This document shows, piece by piece, positions 7,142 through 13,722 of a stretch of 35,148 nucleotides of DNA. Source of the DNA: Mucilaginibacter psychrotolerans (lineage in GTDB: Bacteria; Bacteroidota; Bacteroidia; Sphingobacteriales; Sphingobacteriaceae); NCBI RefSeq assembly GCF_004519315.1, contig NZ_SOZE01000049.1, forward strand, positions 1-35,148, in the 5' to 3' direction. A model generated the notes under the pieces. The model made no database searches. It was not told where the DNA came from and was given only the letters and a program-made list of their open reading frames with translations. A program made the position numbers and the translations under genes. The first letter of the stretch is position 1. Each line of letters opens with the position of its first letter.

Positions 7142-7723
7142 ATGAAACGGTATTTAATAACAGCAGTTTTGACGCTTTTGCTTAAGTGCGCCCTTGCCCA
7201 GAATGTAAAAGATTCGCTGGTATATCAGCTGCCTATGGTAAATGATCAGTTGATTTATAAAGACACGGTTAAGGTAACGGGTAACAAAACGCTGTTAGAT
7301 AGCGCAGCCGGTGCCTGGTTCAAAAGCTATTTCCAAAACTATCGCCCTTACCCGGCAGACCGGGAAGTTGATACAAGTGCGGCTGTTTTTGACCAGGCCA
7401 TGTTAACATACAAAGTGTCGCCGGGGTTGATCGCCATCGATTACTTCGCTGCGGTTTCTATCAAAATAACCACCGGCAATAACTTTTACACTTATAAAAT
7501 TTACGAAATCAGTTTCCGGCCAAAGAATGGCGTGCTGAATAAGATAGGTTACCAAAACGATCCGGAGTATTTGATCAAGCTGTATAAGAGGAAACATTTA
7601 GGGTTAATAACTTCGATGAGCTTAAGCCGCGGGATGATAAGGGAATACCTGGATAAAATGAATACGGCAGTTATCGCCTGTATTGCATCACTAAATAGGG
7701 CGATGGCGAATAAAACGATGTAA
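7142..7723 (+). CDS. Secreted DUF4468-like protein
   Basis: This 193-residue protein has a typical signal peptide (MKRYLITAVLTLLLKCALAQ, cleavage after about residue 20). The mature part carries VNDQLIYKDTVKVTGNKTLLDSAAGAWF, a YKVSPGLIAIDYFAAVSIKI strand pair and an IYEISFRPKNG segment. This order matches the DUF4468 (TBP-like fold) domain found in many secreted Bacteroidota proteins. The function of that family is unknown. It is divergent from the thr operon and precedes rsgA by about 20 bp, so the two may be read together although rsgA has its own promoter-like box. Confidence 0.7.
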   Translation: MKRYLITAVLTLLLKCALAQNVKDSLVYQLPMVNDQLIYKDTVKVTGNKTLLDSAAGAWFKSYFQNYRPYPADREVDTSAAVFDQAMLTYKVSPGLIAIDYFAAVSIKITTGNNFYTYKIYEISFRPKNGVLNKIGYQNDPEYLIKLYKRKHLGLITSMSLSRGMIREYLDKMNTAVIACIASLNRAMANKTM

Positions 7724-7728
7724 TTGAG

Positions 7729-7736
7729 TATTTTTG
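7729..7736 (+). promoter_or_regulatory. TAnnTTTG box upstream of rsgA
   Basis: TATTTTTG is an exact match to the Bacteroidota -7 consensus TAnnTTTG, ending 9 bp before the chosen rsgA ATG (7746). It implies a very short 5' UTR. No clear -33 TTTG is seen at the usual distance. Confidence 0.35.
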
Positions 7737-7745
7737 GTGCTGGAT

Positions 7746-8663
7746 ATGCAGGGACTCGTAACAAAATCAACCGGAAGCTGGTACCAGGTGAAAGCTGGCG
7801 AAAAGGTAATAGATTGCCGTATTAAAGGAAAATTCCGCACCAAAGGGATCACTACCACCAACCCCTTGGCTGTTGGTGATATGGTAGATTTTGAAATGGA
7901 ACCCGAGCAGGAAACCGGGGTAGTAACCAACCTGCACCAGCGCAAAAATTACATCATCCGTAAATCCATCAACCTGAGCAAGCAGGCGCAGATCATTGCC
8001 GCTAACCTTGATTTGGCTTTATTGGTGGTAACCCTCGCATCGCCACGCACCTCACTCGGCTTTATCGACCGCTTTTTAGTTACCGCCGAAGCTTATGGCA
8101 TTACGGCTTGCCTCATATTCAACAAACTCGATTTGTTTAGCGACGAGGGGCTTGAGATATTAGCAGAATACCAGGCAGTTTACGAGAATATAGGTTATAA
8201 ATGCTATTCGGTTTCTGCCTTAGAAGGAACGCATATCGATACCGTGCAGGATTTGTTGAAAGATAAGGTGACTTTATTCTCCGGCCATTCGGGCGTGGGC
8301 AAATCCAGTCTCATTAATCGCCTGCTACCCAACCTGGACCTGCGCACCCACATGATATCTGACTGGAGCGACAAAGGCATGCACACCACCACCTTTGCCG
8401 AAATGTTCGAACTACCGCAGGGTGGCTACATCATCGATACCCCCGGCATCCGCGAACTGGGTGTTATCGATATAGAAAAACAGGAGCTTGGACATTTCTT
8501 CCCAGAGATGCGCGGGCTGATGAACCAATGCCGCTTCAACAATTGCCGCCACATTAACGAACCGGGCTGCGCTGTACTTGAGGCAATTGAAGAAGGCGAT
8601 ATTGCCCTATCCCGGTACGATAGCTACCTGAGTATTTATAATGGGAATGATACAAGGGCGTAG
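7746..8663 (+). CDS. rsgA: Ribosome small subunit-dependent GTPase RsgA
   Basis: This 305-residue circularly permuted GTPase acts in late 30S subunit maturation. An N-terminal OB-fold (MQGLVTKSTGSWY to about residue 70) precedes the GTPase core. The permuted motif order is visible: NKLDL (G4) comes first, then GHSGVGKSSLINRLL (G1/P-loop), then DTPGIRELG (G3). The C-terminal zinc site is CRFNNCRHINEPGCAV (three Cys and one His). A TTG start at 7734 is possible, but the ATG at 7746 fits the family N-terminus. It is followed by dtd 38 bp downstream on the same strand. Confidence 0.96.
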   Translation: MQGLVTKSTGSWYQVKAGEKVIDCRIKGKFRTKGITTTNPLAVGDMVDFEMEPEQETGVVTNLHQRKNYIIRKSINLSKQAQIIAANLDLALLVVTLASPRTSLGFIDRFLVTAEAYGITACLIFNKLDLFSDEGLEILAEYQAVYENIGYKCYSVSALEGTHIDTVQDLLKDKVTLFSGHSGVGKSSLINRLLPNLDLRTHMISDWSDKGMHTTTFAEMFELPQGGYIIDTPGIRELGVIDIEKQELGHFFPEMRGLMNQCRFNNCRHINEPGCAVLEAIEEGDIALSRYDSYLSIYNGNDTRA

Positions 8664-8701
8664 GAGAGAGAACCAAGAGATAAGAATCAAGAGACAAGAC
8701 A

Positions 8702-9160
8702 ATGAGGGCAGTATTACAACGCGTTACCCAAGCATCCTGCACGGTTGATGGCAGCATTACCGGGCAAATCGGAATGGGCTTTTTGGTTTTAGTGGGCATT
8801 GAAGATGCCGATACCGAGGAAGACCTGCAATGGCTTGCTCAAAAAATTGTTGGCATGCGTGTTTTTGGTGATGAGAACGATTTGATGAACAAAGCCCTTG
8901 CCGATGTTGGTGGCGATATTCTGCTTATCTCGCAATTCACGCTGTTTGCCCAAACCAAGAAGGGCAACCGTCCTTCGTTTATCCGCGCCGCCAGGCCGGA
9001 TAAAGCGATACCGATGTATGAGAAAATGATAACCGTTCTGGAAGCCCTCATGGGTAAAAAGATAGCAACCGGCATTTTTGGAGCTGATATGAAAATAAGT
9101 TTATTGAACGATGGACCTGTTACCATTGTGATGGATACTAAGGATAAAGAAGGCCATTGA
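8702..9160 (+). CDS. dtd: D-aminoacyl-tRNA deacylase
   Basis: This 152-residue protein hydrolyses D-amino acids mischarged to tRNA, a proofreading step in translation. Family hallmarks are MRAVLQRVTQASCTVDG at the start, the catalytic-pocket motif SQFTLFA, and LNDGPVTIVMD, which holds the cross-subunit Gly-cisPro motif near the C-terminus. Length fits the family norm of about 150, and the enzyme is a homodimer. It probably shares transcription with rsgA. Immediately downstream begins the 60-bp tandem repeat array. Confidence 0.95.
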   Translation: MRAVLQRVTQASCTVDGSITGQIGMGFLVLVGIEDADTEEDLQWLAQKIVGMRVFGDENDLMNKALADVGGDILLISQFTLFAQTKKGNRPSFIRAARPDKAIPMYEKMITVLEALMGKKIATGIFGADMKISLLNDGPVTIVMDTKDKEGH

Positions 9161-9180
9161 GGAAATAGTTTAGTGGCTAT

Positions 9181-9645
9181 TTGAGTGAACACGAATTAAA
9201 AAAAATTAAGACGAATTTCACGAAATGGCAACTGAAGTTTTTTAGTGAACACGAATTAAAAAAAATTAAGGCGAATTTCACGAAATGGCAACTGAAGTTT
9301 TTTAGTGAACACGAATTAAAAAAAATTAAGGCGAATTTCACGAAAGGGCAACTGGAGATTTTGAGTGAACACGAATTAAAAAAAATTAAGACGAATTTCA
9401 CGAAAGGGCAATTGAAGATTTTGAGTGAACACGAATTAAAAAAAATTAAGGCAAATTTCACGAAAGGGCAACTGGAGATTTTGAGTGAACACGAATTAAA
9501 AAAAATTAAGACGAATTTCACGAAAGGGCAACTGGAGATTTTGAGTGAACACGAATTAAAAAAAATTAAGACGAATTTCACGAAAGGGCGACTGAAGATT
9601 TTGAGTGAACACGAATTAAAAAAATTAAACAAATTTCACGAATTA
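9181..9645. repeat. Tandem array of 60-bp units (seven full, one degenerate)
   Basis: Seven units of exactly 60 bp occupy 9181-9600, and an eighth diverges after 9601. Each begins (TTG/TTT)AGTGAACACGAATT and contains an A-rich tract, (A/G)CGAATTTCACGAAA and (T/G)GGCAACTG. Units differ by only a few substitutions, suggesting recent amplification or homogenisation. Because 60 is a multiple of 3, frames stay open on both strands (20-residue repeats SEHELKKIK...), but coding is doubtful. Inverted copies lie on the other side of the GxxExxY gene. Confidence 0.95.
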
Positions 9646-9664
9646 GTTGACGGCTTAATTAGCT

Positions 9665-10039
9665 ATGGCGGATATTTTATTTAAGGAAGAATCTTACAAA
9701 ATTATTGGGGCCTGCTTTGAAGTGCATAAGGCTTTAGGGCATGGCTTCAAAGAAGTTGTTTATAAAGACGCATTAGAAATAGAGTTTGCGCGGATTGGTT
9801 ATTTTTATCAGAGAGAGAAGCTATACGACATTTACTATCGGGATCAAAAACTGAAGCACTGTTTTGCAGCTGATTTTGTTGTGTTAGATAATATTATTCT
9901 TGAAGTGAAAGCTGCCGACTATATCGGCGAACCCTATCTCAAACAAACGCTAAACTATCTGAAAGCATCCGGTTTGCGTTTGGGTTTGGTGCTGAATTTC
10001 GGTGCACCTTCATTCGAATATCAACGCGTTGTATTCTAA
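9665..10039 (+). CDS. GxxExxY family protein (PD-(D/E)XK-like)
   Basis: This 124-residue protein belongs to the GxxExxY family, named for the motif seen here as GHGFKEVVY at about residues 24-32. Other features are YKIIGACFEVHKALG before the motif, ADFVVLDNIILEVKAAD (the strand pair with D and E-x-K spacing of a PD-(D/E)XK nuclease fold), and the closing LNYLKASGLRLGLVLNFG. The family is widespread, short and of unproved function; the nuclease fold is a prediction, not a demonstrated activity. The start ATG at 9665 fits family starts. The gene sits between inverted repeat blocks, which suggests it belongs to a dispersed repeat unit rather than to the neighbouring housekeeping genes. Confidence 0.9.
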   Translation: MADILFKEESYKIIGACFEVHKALGHGFKEVVYKDALEIEFARIGYFYQREKLYDIYYRDQKLKHCFAADFVVLDNIILEVKAADYIGEPYLKQTLNYLKASGLRLGLVLNFGAPSFEYQRVVF

Positions 10040-10058
10040 GTAACATAGAAGCTAAAAA

Positions 10059-10207
10059 TTCGTGAAATCTGTTTTTAAATTCGACTCTATTCCTGTTAAC
10101 TTAATTCGTGAAATTCGTTTCAATTTCTTCAAATTCGTGTTCACTCAATTCGTTCCCCAGTAATTCGTGAAATCCGTCTTAATTTCCTTTAATTCGTGTT
10201 CACTCAA
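10059..10207. repeat. Inverted copies of the 60-bp repeat, right of the GxxExxY gene
   Basis: Three copies in the opposite orientation begin with TTCGTGAAAT at 10059, 10105 and 10164. The last two are 59 bp apart, almost the same period as the left array, and both end in AATTCGTGTTCACTCAA. The first is truncated. The final copy runs to just before the MazG-like start codon. Confidence 0.9.
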
Positions 10208-10216
10208 AAATTTACC

Positions 10217-10543
10217 ATGACCTTAGACGAAGCCCAAGCCCTTGTTGATAACTGGATAAAAACTACCGGCATCCGTTATTTTAACGAACTGACCAATACC
10301 GCCATTTTAATGGAAGAGGTTGGCGAGGTTGCCCGTATTATGGCGAGGCAATACGGCGAGCAATCCTTCAAAAAATCTGACACAGAAGTTAACCTGGCCG
10401 ACGAAATGGCCGATGTGCTTTTCGTGCTGATATGCCTGGCAAACCAAACGGGTATTAACCTTACCGAGGCGCTGGAGAAAAACATGGTCAAGAAAAGCAT
10501 ACGCGATGCCGACCGGCACCGGAATAATGAGAAGCTAAAATAA
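10217..10543 (+). CDS. MazG-like nucleotide pyrophosphohydrolase
   Basis: This 108-residue protein is an all-alpha NTP pyrophosphohydrolase of the MazG/dCTPase superfamily, hydrolysing (d)NTPs to NMP and PPi with Mg2+. The metal-binding pattern is present: EEVGE (Glu33, Glu34, Glu37) on one helix and LADEMADVLF (Glu63, Asp66) on the next. Length fits single-domain members. A GTG start at 10196 would lie inside the flanking repeat, so the ATG at 10217 is chosen. The exact nucleotide substrate cannot be told. It may be expressed from sequence within the repeat block, as only 9 bp separate the two. Confidence 0.88.
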   Translation: MTLDEAQALVDNWIKTTGIRYFNELTNTAILMEEVGEVARIMARQYGEQSFKKSDTEVNLADEMADVLFVLICLANQTGINLTEALEKNMVKKSIRDADRHRNNEKLK

Positions 10544-10573
10544 TCGCAATTCAATATAACATTCCTTTATTCG

Positions 10574-10604
10574 AATTTAAACAGAATTATATTTTGTTTA
10601 AATT
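10574..10604. promoter_or_regulatory. 10-bp inverted repeat upstream of the DUF4349 gene
   Basis: AATTTAAACA (10574-10583) and TGTTTAAATT (10595-10604) form a perfect dyad with an 11-bp spacer. It has no T-run on either side, so an operator is a fair alternative to a terminator for the MazG-like gene. The regulator is unknown. Confidence 0.35.
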
Positions 10605-10664
10605 GAATATTACATAATATAATAATGCAAAGGGCGTTTGAAGCTTAAATCAAACCGTATTATT

Positions 10665-11630
10665 ATGAAAACCTATCTTATCTTTTTACCCGCATTAATG
10701 TGCCTTGTGGCATGTAATAAAAAGCCGCACCCAGAGGCATTTGCAGTTACCGTAGATTCCGTTGCCCTTGACGACAGCCCGAAAAGCCTCAATCTAATTA
10801 TGCCGCCGAAACCGAAACTATCCGCCGTCAGGTTTCCGCCGCCGGTAGTTGTGCCGGATGCCGAGCAGATGACGGTTTCAGCCGACAATGCTATTGACGA
10901 ACCTGTTGGTAATGCCGACGTTCATCAGGTTGCAGCCGACAAGCCCGCGGCCACCATTGAAAAAAAGATAATAAAAACGGGCGACATTCGCTTCGAAACC
11001 GGAGATGTGGCAGCTACCCGTAAACAAATATTGGCCTCGCTCAAAAAACAAGGCGGCTATGTGGAGGAGGATAACCAAACCGATAACGGCAATGATAACC
11101 GGAAGGAATTCGTATTGAGTGTTAAGATTCCCGCCGCAAATTTTGATGCCTTCCTGGGTTCGGTAGCCTCTACCGCTACAAAGATTGACAGCAAGAACAT
11201 CAGCATAAAAGATGTTTCCACGGAGTTCATCGATACCAAAACCCGGCTGGAGAATAAAAAACTGCTGGAAGCGCGCTACCTGGAACTGCTAAAACGGGCG
11301 ACAAAAATATCCGAGATGCTGGAGATTGAAAACAAGCTGGCCGACATACGGTCAGATATAGAATCTACCCAGGGACAGTTCAACTACCTCAACAAGCAGG
11401 TAGCATATAGTTCATTATCCATCACCTTTTATACCACGCAACCTGCACAGGTAGAAACCAGCGTGGGCTTTTGGTACAAGTTGAAGGAATCGTTTAGCGA
11501 TGGATACACATTGCTGCAAAGCCTGTTCTTCGGCGTGTTATCCTTATGGCCTTATTGGTTTGTATTGTTTGGGTTTTACCTGCTCATTAAACGGTGGCGC
11601 AATCGCCGCAAGGCAGCAAAAGGCGCGTAG
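10665..11630 (+). CDS. DUF4349 lipoprotein with C-terminal membrane segment
   Basis: This 321-residue protein starts MKTYLIFLPALMCLVACNKK, with lipobox LVAC, so it is predicted to be lipidated. A Pro-rich low-complexity region follows to about residue 105. The DUF4349 domain then runs to about residue 265: IIKTGDIRFETGDV, a two-stranded LSVKIPAANFDAFL, and a coiled coil LLKRATKISEMLEIENKLADIRSDIES. A hydrophobic segment (FFGVLSLWPYWFVLFGFYLLI) and a basic tail RWRNRRKAAKG close the protein. A TTG start nine codons upstream was rejected because it would displace the signal sequence. The function of DUF4349 proteins is not established. The stop TAG lies inside the inverted repeat that follows. 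Confidence 0.85.
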   Translation: MKTYLIFLPALMCLVACNKKPHPEAFAVTVDSVALDDSPKSLNLIMPPKPKLSAVRFPPPVVVPDAEQMTVSADNAIDEPVGNADVHQVAADKPAATIEKKIIKTGDIRFETGDVAATRKQILASLKKQGGYVEEDNQTDNGNDNRKEFVLSVKIPAANFDAFLGSVASTATKIDSKNISIKDVSTEFIDTKTRLENKKLLEARYLELLKRATKISEMLEIENKLADIRSDIESTQGQFNYLNKQVAYSSLSITFYTTQPAQVETSVGFWYKLKESFSDGYTLLQSLFFGVLSLWPYWFVLFGFYLLIKRWRNRRKAAKGA

Positions 11631-11731
11631 AGACGGAATATTTTGCTTCTCTACTTTGCATAGCCGTATGTGCATCATCGATTTGCGTGGGTGATTTGCA
11701 TGCTGGAGACGCAAAATATTGCGTCTCTACG
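11626..11731. repeat. Inverted repeat with CGTAGAGACG arms between DUF4349 gene and comB
   Basis: The arms at 11626-11646 and 11711-11731 match as reverse complements at 20 of 21 positions (CGTAGAGACG-N2-ATATTTTGC). They enclose 64 bp. The left arm includes the stop codon of the DUF4349 gene, and the right arm ends 8 bp from the comB stop, so the hairpin lies between two convergent genes and could act on both mRNAs. Confidence 0.88.
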
Positions 11732-11738
11732 AAGGTGC

Positions 11739-12455
11739 TTAAACCAGTGTCACCAATTGATCGCCATCCAAAACGGGGATGGCGGTAGTTAGATCTACCT
11801 GCAGGCAAAAGGCAATGTCTTTTTCTATGCCCAGTTTTTTAAGGCGTTCGCCGTGCGATGTTTTGCTGAGGTATTGTGGAATATCGTTTTTGCCCAGTTG
11901 GAAAAGGTCGTTAGCGGCGATGGCTGGGTCGTCAAGCACATAGCCATCGCCTTTAAGCTGCTCGATGACCGCACCGGCAAACAAGGTATCTTCCAGGTTG
12001 AAGTTGTTCTTCCAGCCCGCGCAAACCAGCAGGATGTTTTCATTTTGGGTTTTAAGCCAGGTGCAAAGTGCAGTGAGGTTTAAGAACGAGCCGATAACGA
12101 TGCGTTTTGCGCTGCGCGATAAATGCAGCGCGTGCGTGCCATTGGTAGTGGTAAGCACTACGGTTTTACCCGATACTTTCTCTGATGTATAGGAAAATGG
12201 CGAATTGCCAAAATCAAAACCGGCAACTACTTTCCCATCGCGCTCCGCAGCTAGCAGGTAATCCAGCCCTTTTTCGCGATAGGCGGCGCATTCTTCCACC
12301 TCAGATACCGGGATGATAGCCTCCGCACCATTTTCTATGCCGTAGCAGATCGATGAGGTAGCGCGGAAGATATCGATAACCACCACAATGTAGTCGGATA
12401 CGTTATATATGGGGATAAGTGCAGGGGTGAGGCAAACGTCTAAATTACGCGTCAT
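11739..12455 (-). CDS. comB: ComB family: 2-phosphosulfolactate phosphatase
   Basis: This 238-residue protein matches the ComB family, whose founding member removes phosphate from 2-phosphosulfolactate in coenzyme M synthesis. Family signatures are VVVIDIFRATSSI near residue 25, AGFDFGNSPF, VLTTTNGTHAL and LVCAGWKNNFNLEDTLFAGAV. Coenzyme M synthesis is not expected in this kind of organism and no other com genes are here, so the true substrate is uncertain; a sulfonate or another 2-phospho-hydroxy acid is a guess. The gene is monocistronic, convergent with the DUF4349 gene, and flanked on both sides by inverted repeats. Confidence 0.88.
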   Translation of the reverse strand: MTRNLDVCLTPALIPIYNVSDYIVVVIDIFRATSSICYGIENGAEAIIPVSEVEECAAYREKGLDYLLAAERDGKVVAGFDFGNSPFSYTSEKVSGKTVVLTTTNGTHALHLSRSAKRIVIGSFLNLTALCTWLKTQNENILLVCAGWKNNFNLEDTLFAGAVIEQLKGDGYVLDDPAIAANDLFQLGKNDIPQYLSKTSHGERLKKLGIEKDIAFCLQVDLTTAIPVLDGDQLVTLV

Positions 12456-12468
12456 TGGGTCATTTAAA

Positions 12469-12562
12469 TCATTGAGTCATTAGGTCAGTGAGTCATTGGT
12501 GGGTGTTGTATAACAAAAGAATCGCTATGGAATAATGATTCAATGACCTAATGACTCAATGA
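12469..12562. repeat. 19-bp perfect inverted repeat with TCATTGAGTCATT words
   Basis: The segments 12469-12487 and 12544-12562 are perfect 19-bp reverse complements (TCATTGAGTCATTAGGTCA), separated by 56 bp. Extra GTCATT words lie at 12451-12456 and 12492-12497, so the arm is itself made of a 7-8 bp word. It fills the spacer between gcvT and comB. Confidence 0.88.
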
Positions 12563-12589
12563 CAACGAAGTGCATGAAGGGCGAAGCCC

Positions 12590-13669
12590 CTATTTGTAAA
12601 ACGGCGGCTTTACCACCTTTGCTTTTATTTTGTTATCGCGGATGCTGATATAAATTTCTGAGCCTTCTTTGGCGAATTCGTTCTTTACATAACCCAACCC
12701 GATGGCTTTTTGCAGCGATGGCGATTGCGTGCCCGACGTTACCCTGCCGATGTTATTGCCTTCGGCATCTACAATGGCGTAATCGTGGCGTGGGATACCG
12801 CGGTCTACCATTTCAAAGCCAACCAGCTTTTGGCTTACGCCAGCTTGTTTTTGGGCCTGCAAAGCTGCTGAATTGGTAAACTCCTTGCTGAATTTGGTTA
12901 CCCAGCCCAGGCCGGCTTCTAACGGCGATGTGGTATCGTCGATATCGTTGCCATATAGGCAAAAACCCATTTCTAAACGCAGGGTATCGCGTGCGGCCAA
13001 ACCAATAGGTTTTATACCAAAGGGTTCGCCGGCTTTGAATACGGCATCCCAAATAAATTCGGCATGCTCGTTATCGAAGTATATCTCGAAACCGCCCGCG
13101 CCGGTATAGCCGGTGGCAGACACTACCACATTCTCTATACCTGCAAACGTGCCCTTTTTAAAGGTGTAGTATTCCATCGATGCCAGGTCGATATCCGTTA
13201 GGCTCTGGAGCGCATCTGCTGCTTTGGGGCCTTGTACCGCCAGCAACGATGTGCGATCGCTGATGTTTTTCATATCTACGCCATCGGTGTTGTATTTGGA
13301 AATCCAGTCCCAGTCTTTGTCGATGTTGGATGCGTTTACCACCAGCATATAGGTCTTTTCGTCTATACGGTAAACCAGCAGGTCATCTACAATGCCGCCA
13401 TCTTCGTTGGGTAGGCAGGAGTATTGCACCTTGCCATCATAAAGTTTACTGGCATCGTTGCTGGTTACTTTTTGTATCAGGGCCAATGCGCCATCGCCTT
13501 TCAGGATAAATTCGCCCATATGGCTTACGTCGAAAACGCCAACGGCTTTGCGTACGGTTTCGTGTTCGGCGTTTACGCCTGTGTATTGTACCGGCATGTT
13601 GTAGCCCGCAAAGGGTACCATTTTAGCGCCGAGTTGGGTGTGTACCCCAGTTAATGCAGTATTTTTCAT
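12590..13669 (-). CDS. gcvT: Glycine cleavage system T protein (aminomethyltransferase)
   Basis: This 359-residue enzyme transfers the methylene of aminomethyl-lipoyl H protein to tetrahydrofolate, releasing ammonia. The family start TALTGVHTQLGAKMVPFAGYNMPVQY and GVFDVSHMGEF are clear. YTGAGGFEIYF and LAARDTLRLEMGFCLYGNDID form the folate-binding region, and the GcvT C-terminal barrel holds GFEMVDRGIPRHDY and GRVTSGTQSPSL. Length is normal. The other glycine cleavage genes (gcvH, gcvP) are not in this window. It is transcribed alone from a TACTTTTG box just upstream. Confidence 0.96.
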   Translation of the reverse strand: MKNTALTGVHTQLGAKMVPFAGYNMPVQYTGVNAEHETVRKAVGVFDVSHMGEFILKGDGALALIQKVTSNDASKLYDGKVQYSCLPNEDGGIVDDLLVYRIDEKTYMLVVNASNIDKDWDWISKYNTDGVDMKNISDRTSLLAVQGPKAADALQSLTDIDLASMEYYTFKKGTFAGIENVVVSATGYTGAGGFEIYFDNEHAEFIWDAVFKAGEPFGIKPIGLAARDTLRLEMGFCLYGNDIDDTTSPLEAGLGWVTKFSKEFTNSAALQAQKQAGVSQKLVGFEMVDRGIPRHDYAIVDAEGNNIGRVTSGTQSPSLQKAIGLGYVKNEFAKEGSEIYISIRDNKIKAKVVKPPFYK

Positions 13670-13688
13670 GATTCTCGTTTAACGGGGG

Positions 13689-13696
13689 CAAAAGTA
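13689..13696 (-). promoter_or_regulatory. TAnnTTTG box upstream of gcvT
   Basis: Read on the minus strand this is TACTTTTG, an exact match to the Bacteroidota -7 consensus, 19 bp before the gcvT ATG (13669). No convincing -33 TTTG is visible. Confidence 0.5.
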
Positions 13697-13722
13697 GCAA
13701 AAAGGGTTTAATTGCCCGCTGT

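Larger units (their letters stand above)
9181..10207. mobile_element. Candidate repeat-flanked GxxExxY unit
   Basis: A GxxExxY gene is bounded on its left by the 60-bp array and on its right by inverted copies of the same repeat (10059-10207). The outermost copy, 10164-10207, matches the reverse complement of the left unit with about three mismatches in 44 bp. Inverted flanks around a small nuclease-fold gene suggest a unit that moves or amplifies as a piece. No transposase is present, so mobility is inference. Confidence 0.45.

Noticed and set aside
9181..9645. CRISPR array
   Set aside because: The 60-bp units are contiguous and near-identical over their full length, with no unique spacers and no cas genes.
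9181..9684. 167-codon repeat ORF called as a gene
   Set aside because: It is a by-product of a repeat with period divisible by 3, the opposite strand is equally open, and the same repeat occurs inverted in non-coding sequence.
10196..10216. GTG start of the MazG-like protein
   Set aside because: It falls in the flanking repeat; the ATG at 10217 gives the normal family length.
12469..12562. Bidirectional intrinsic terminator between gcvT and comB
   Set aside because: The 19-bp stem is strong but the loop is 56 nt and no T-run follows, so it was recorded as a repeat instead.
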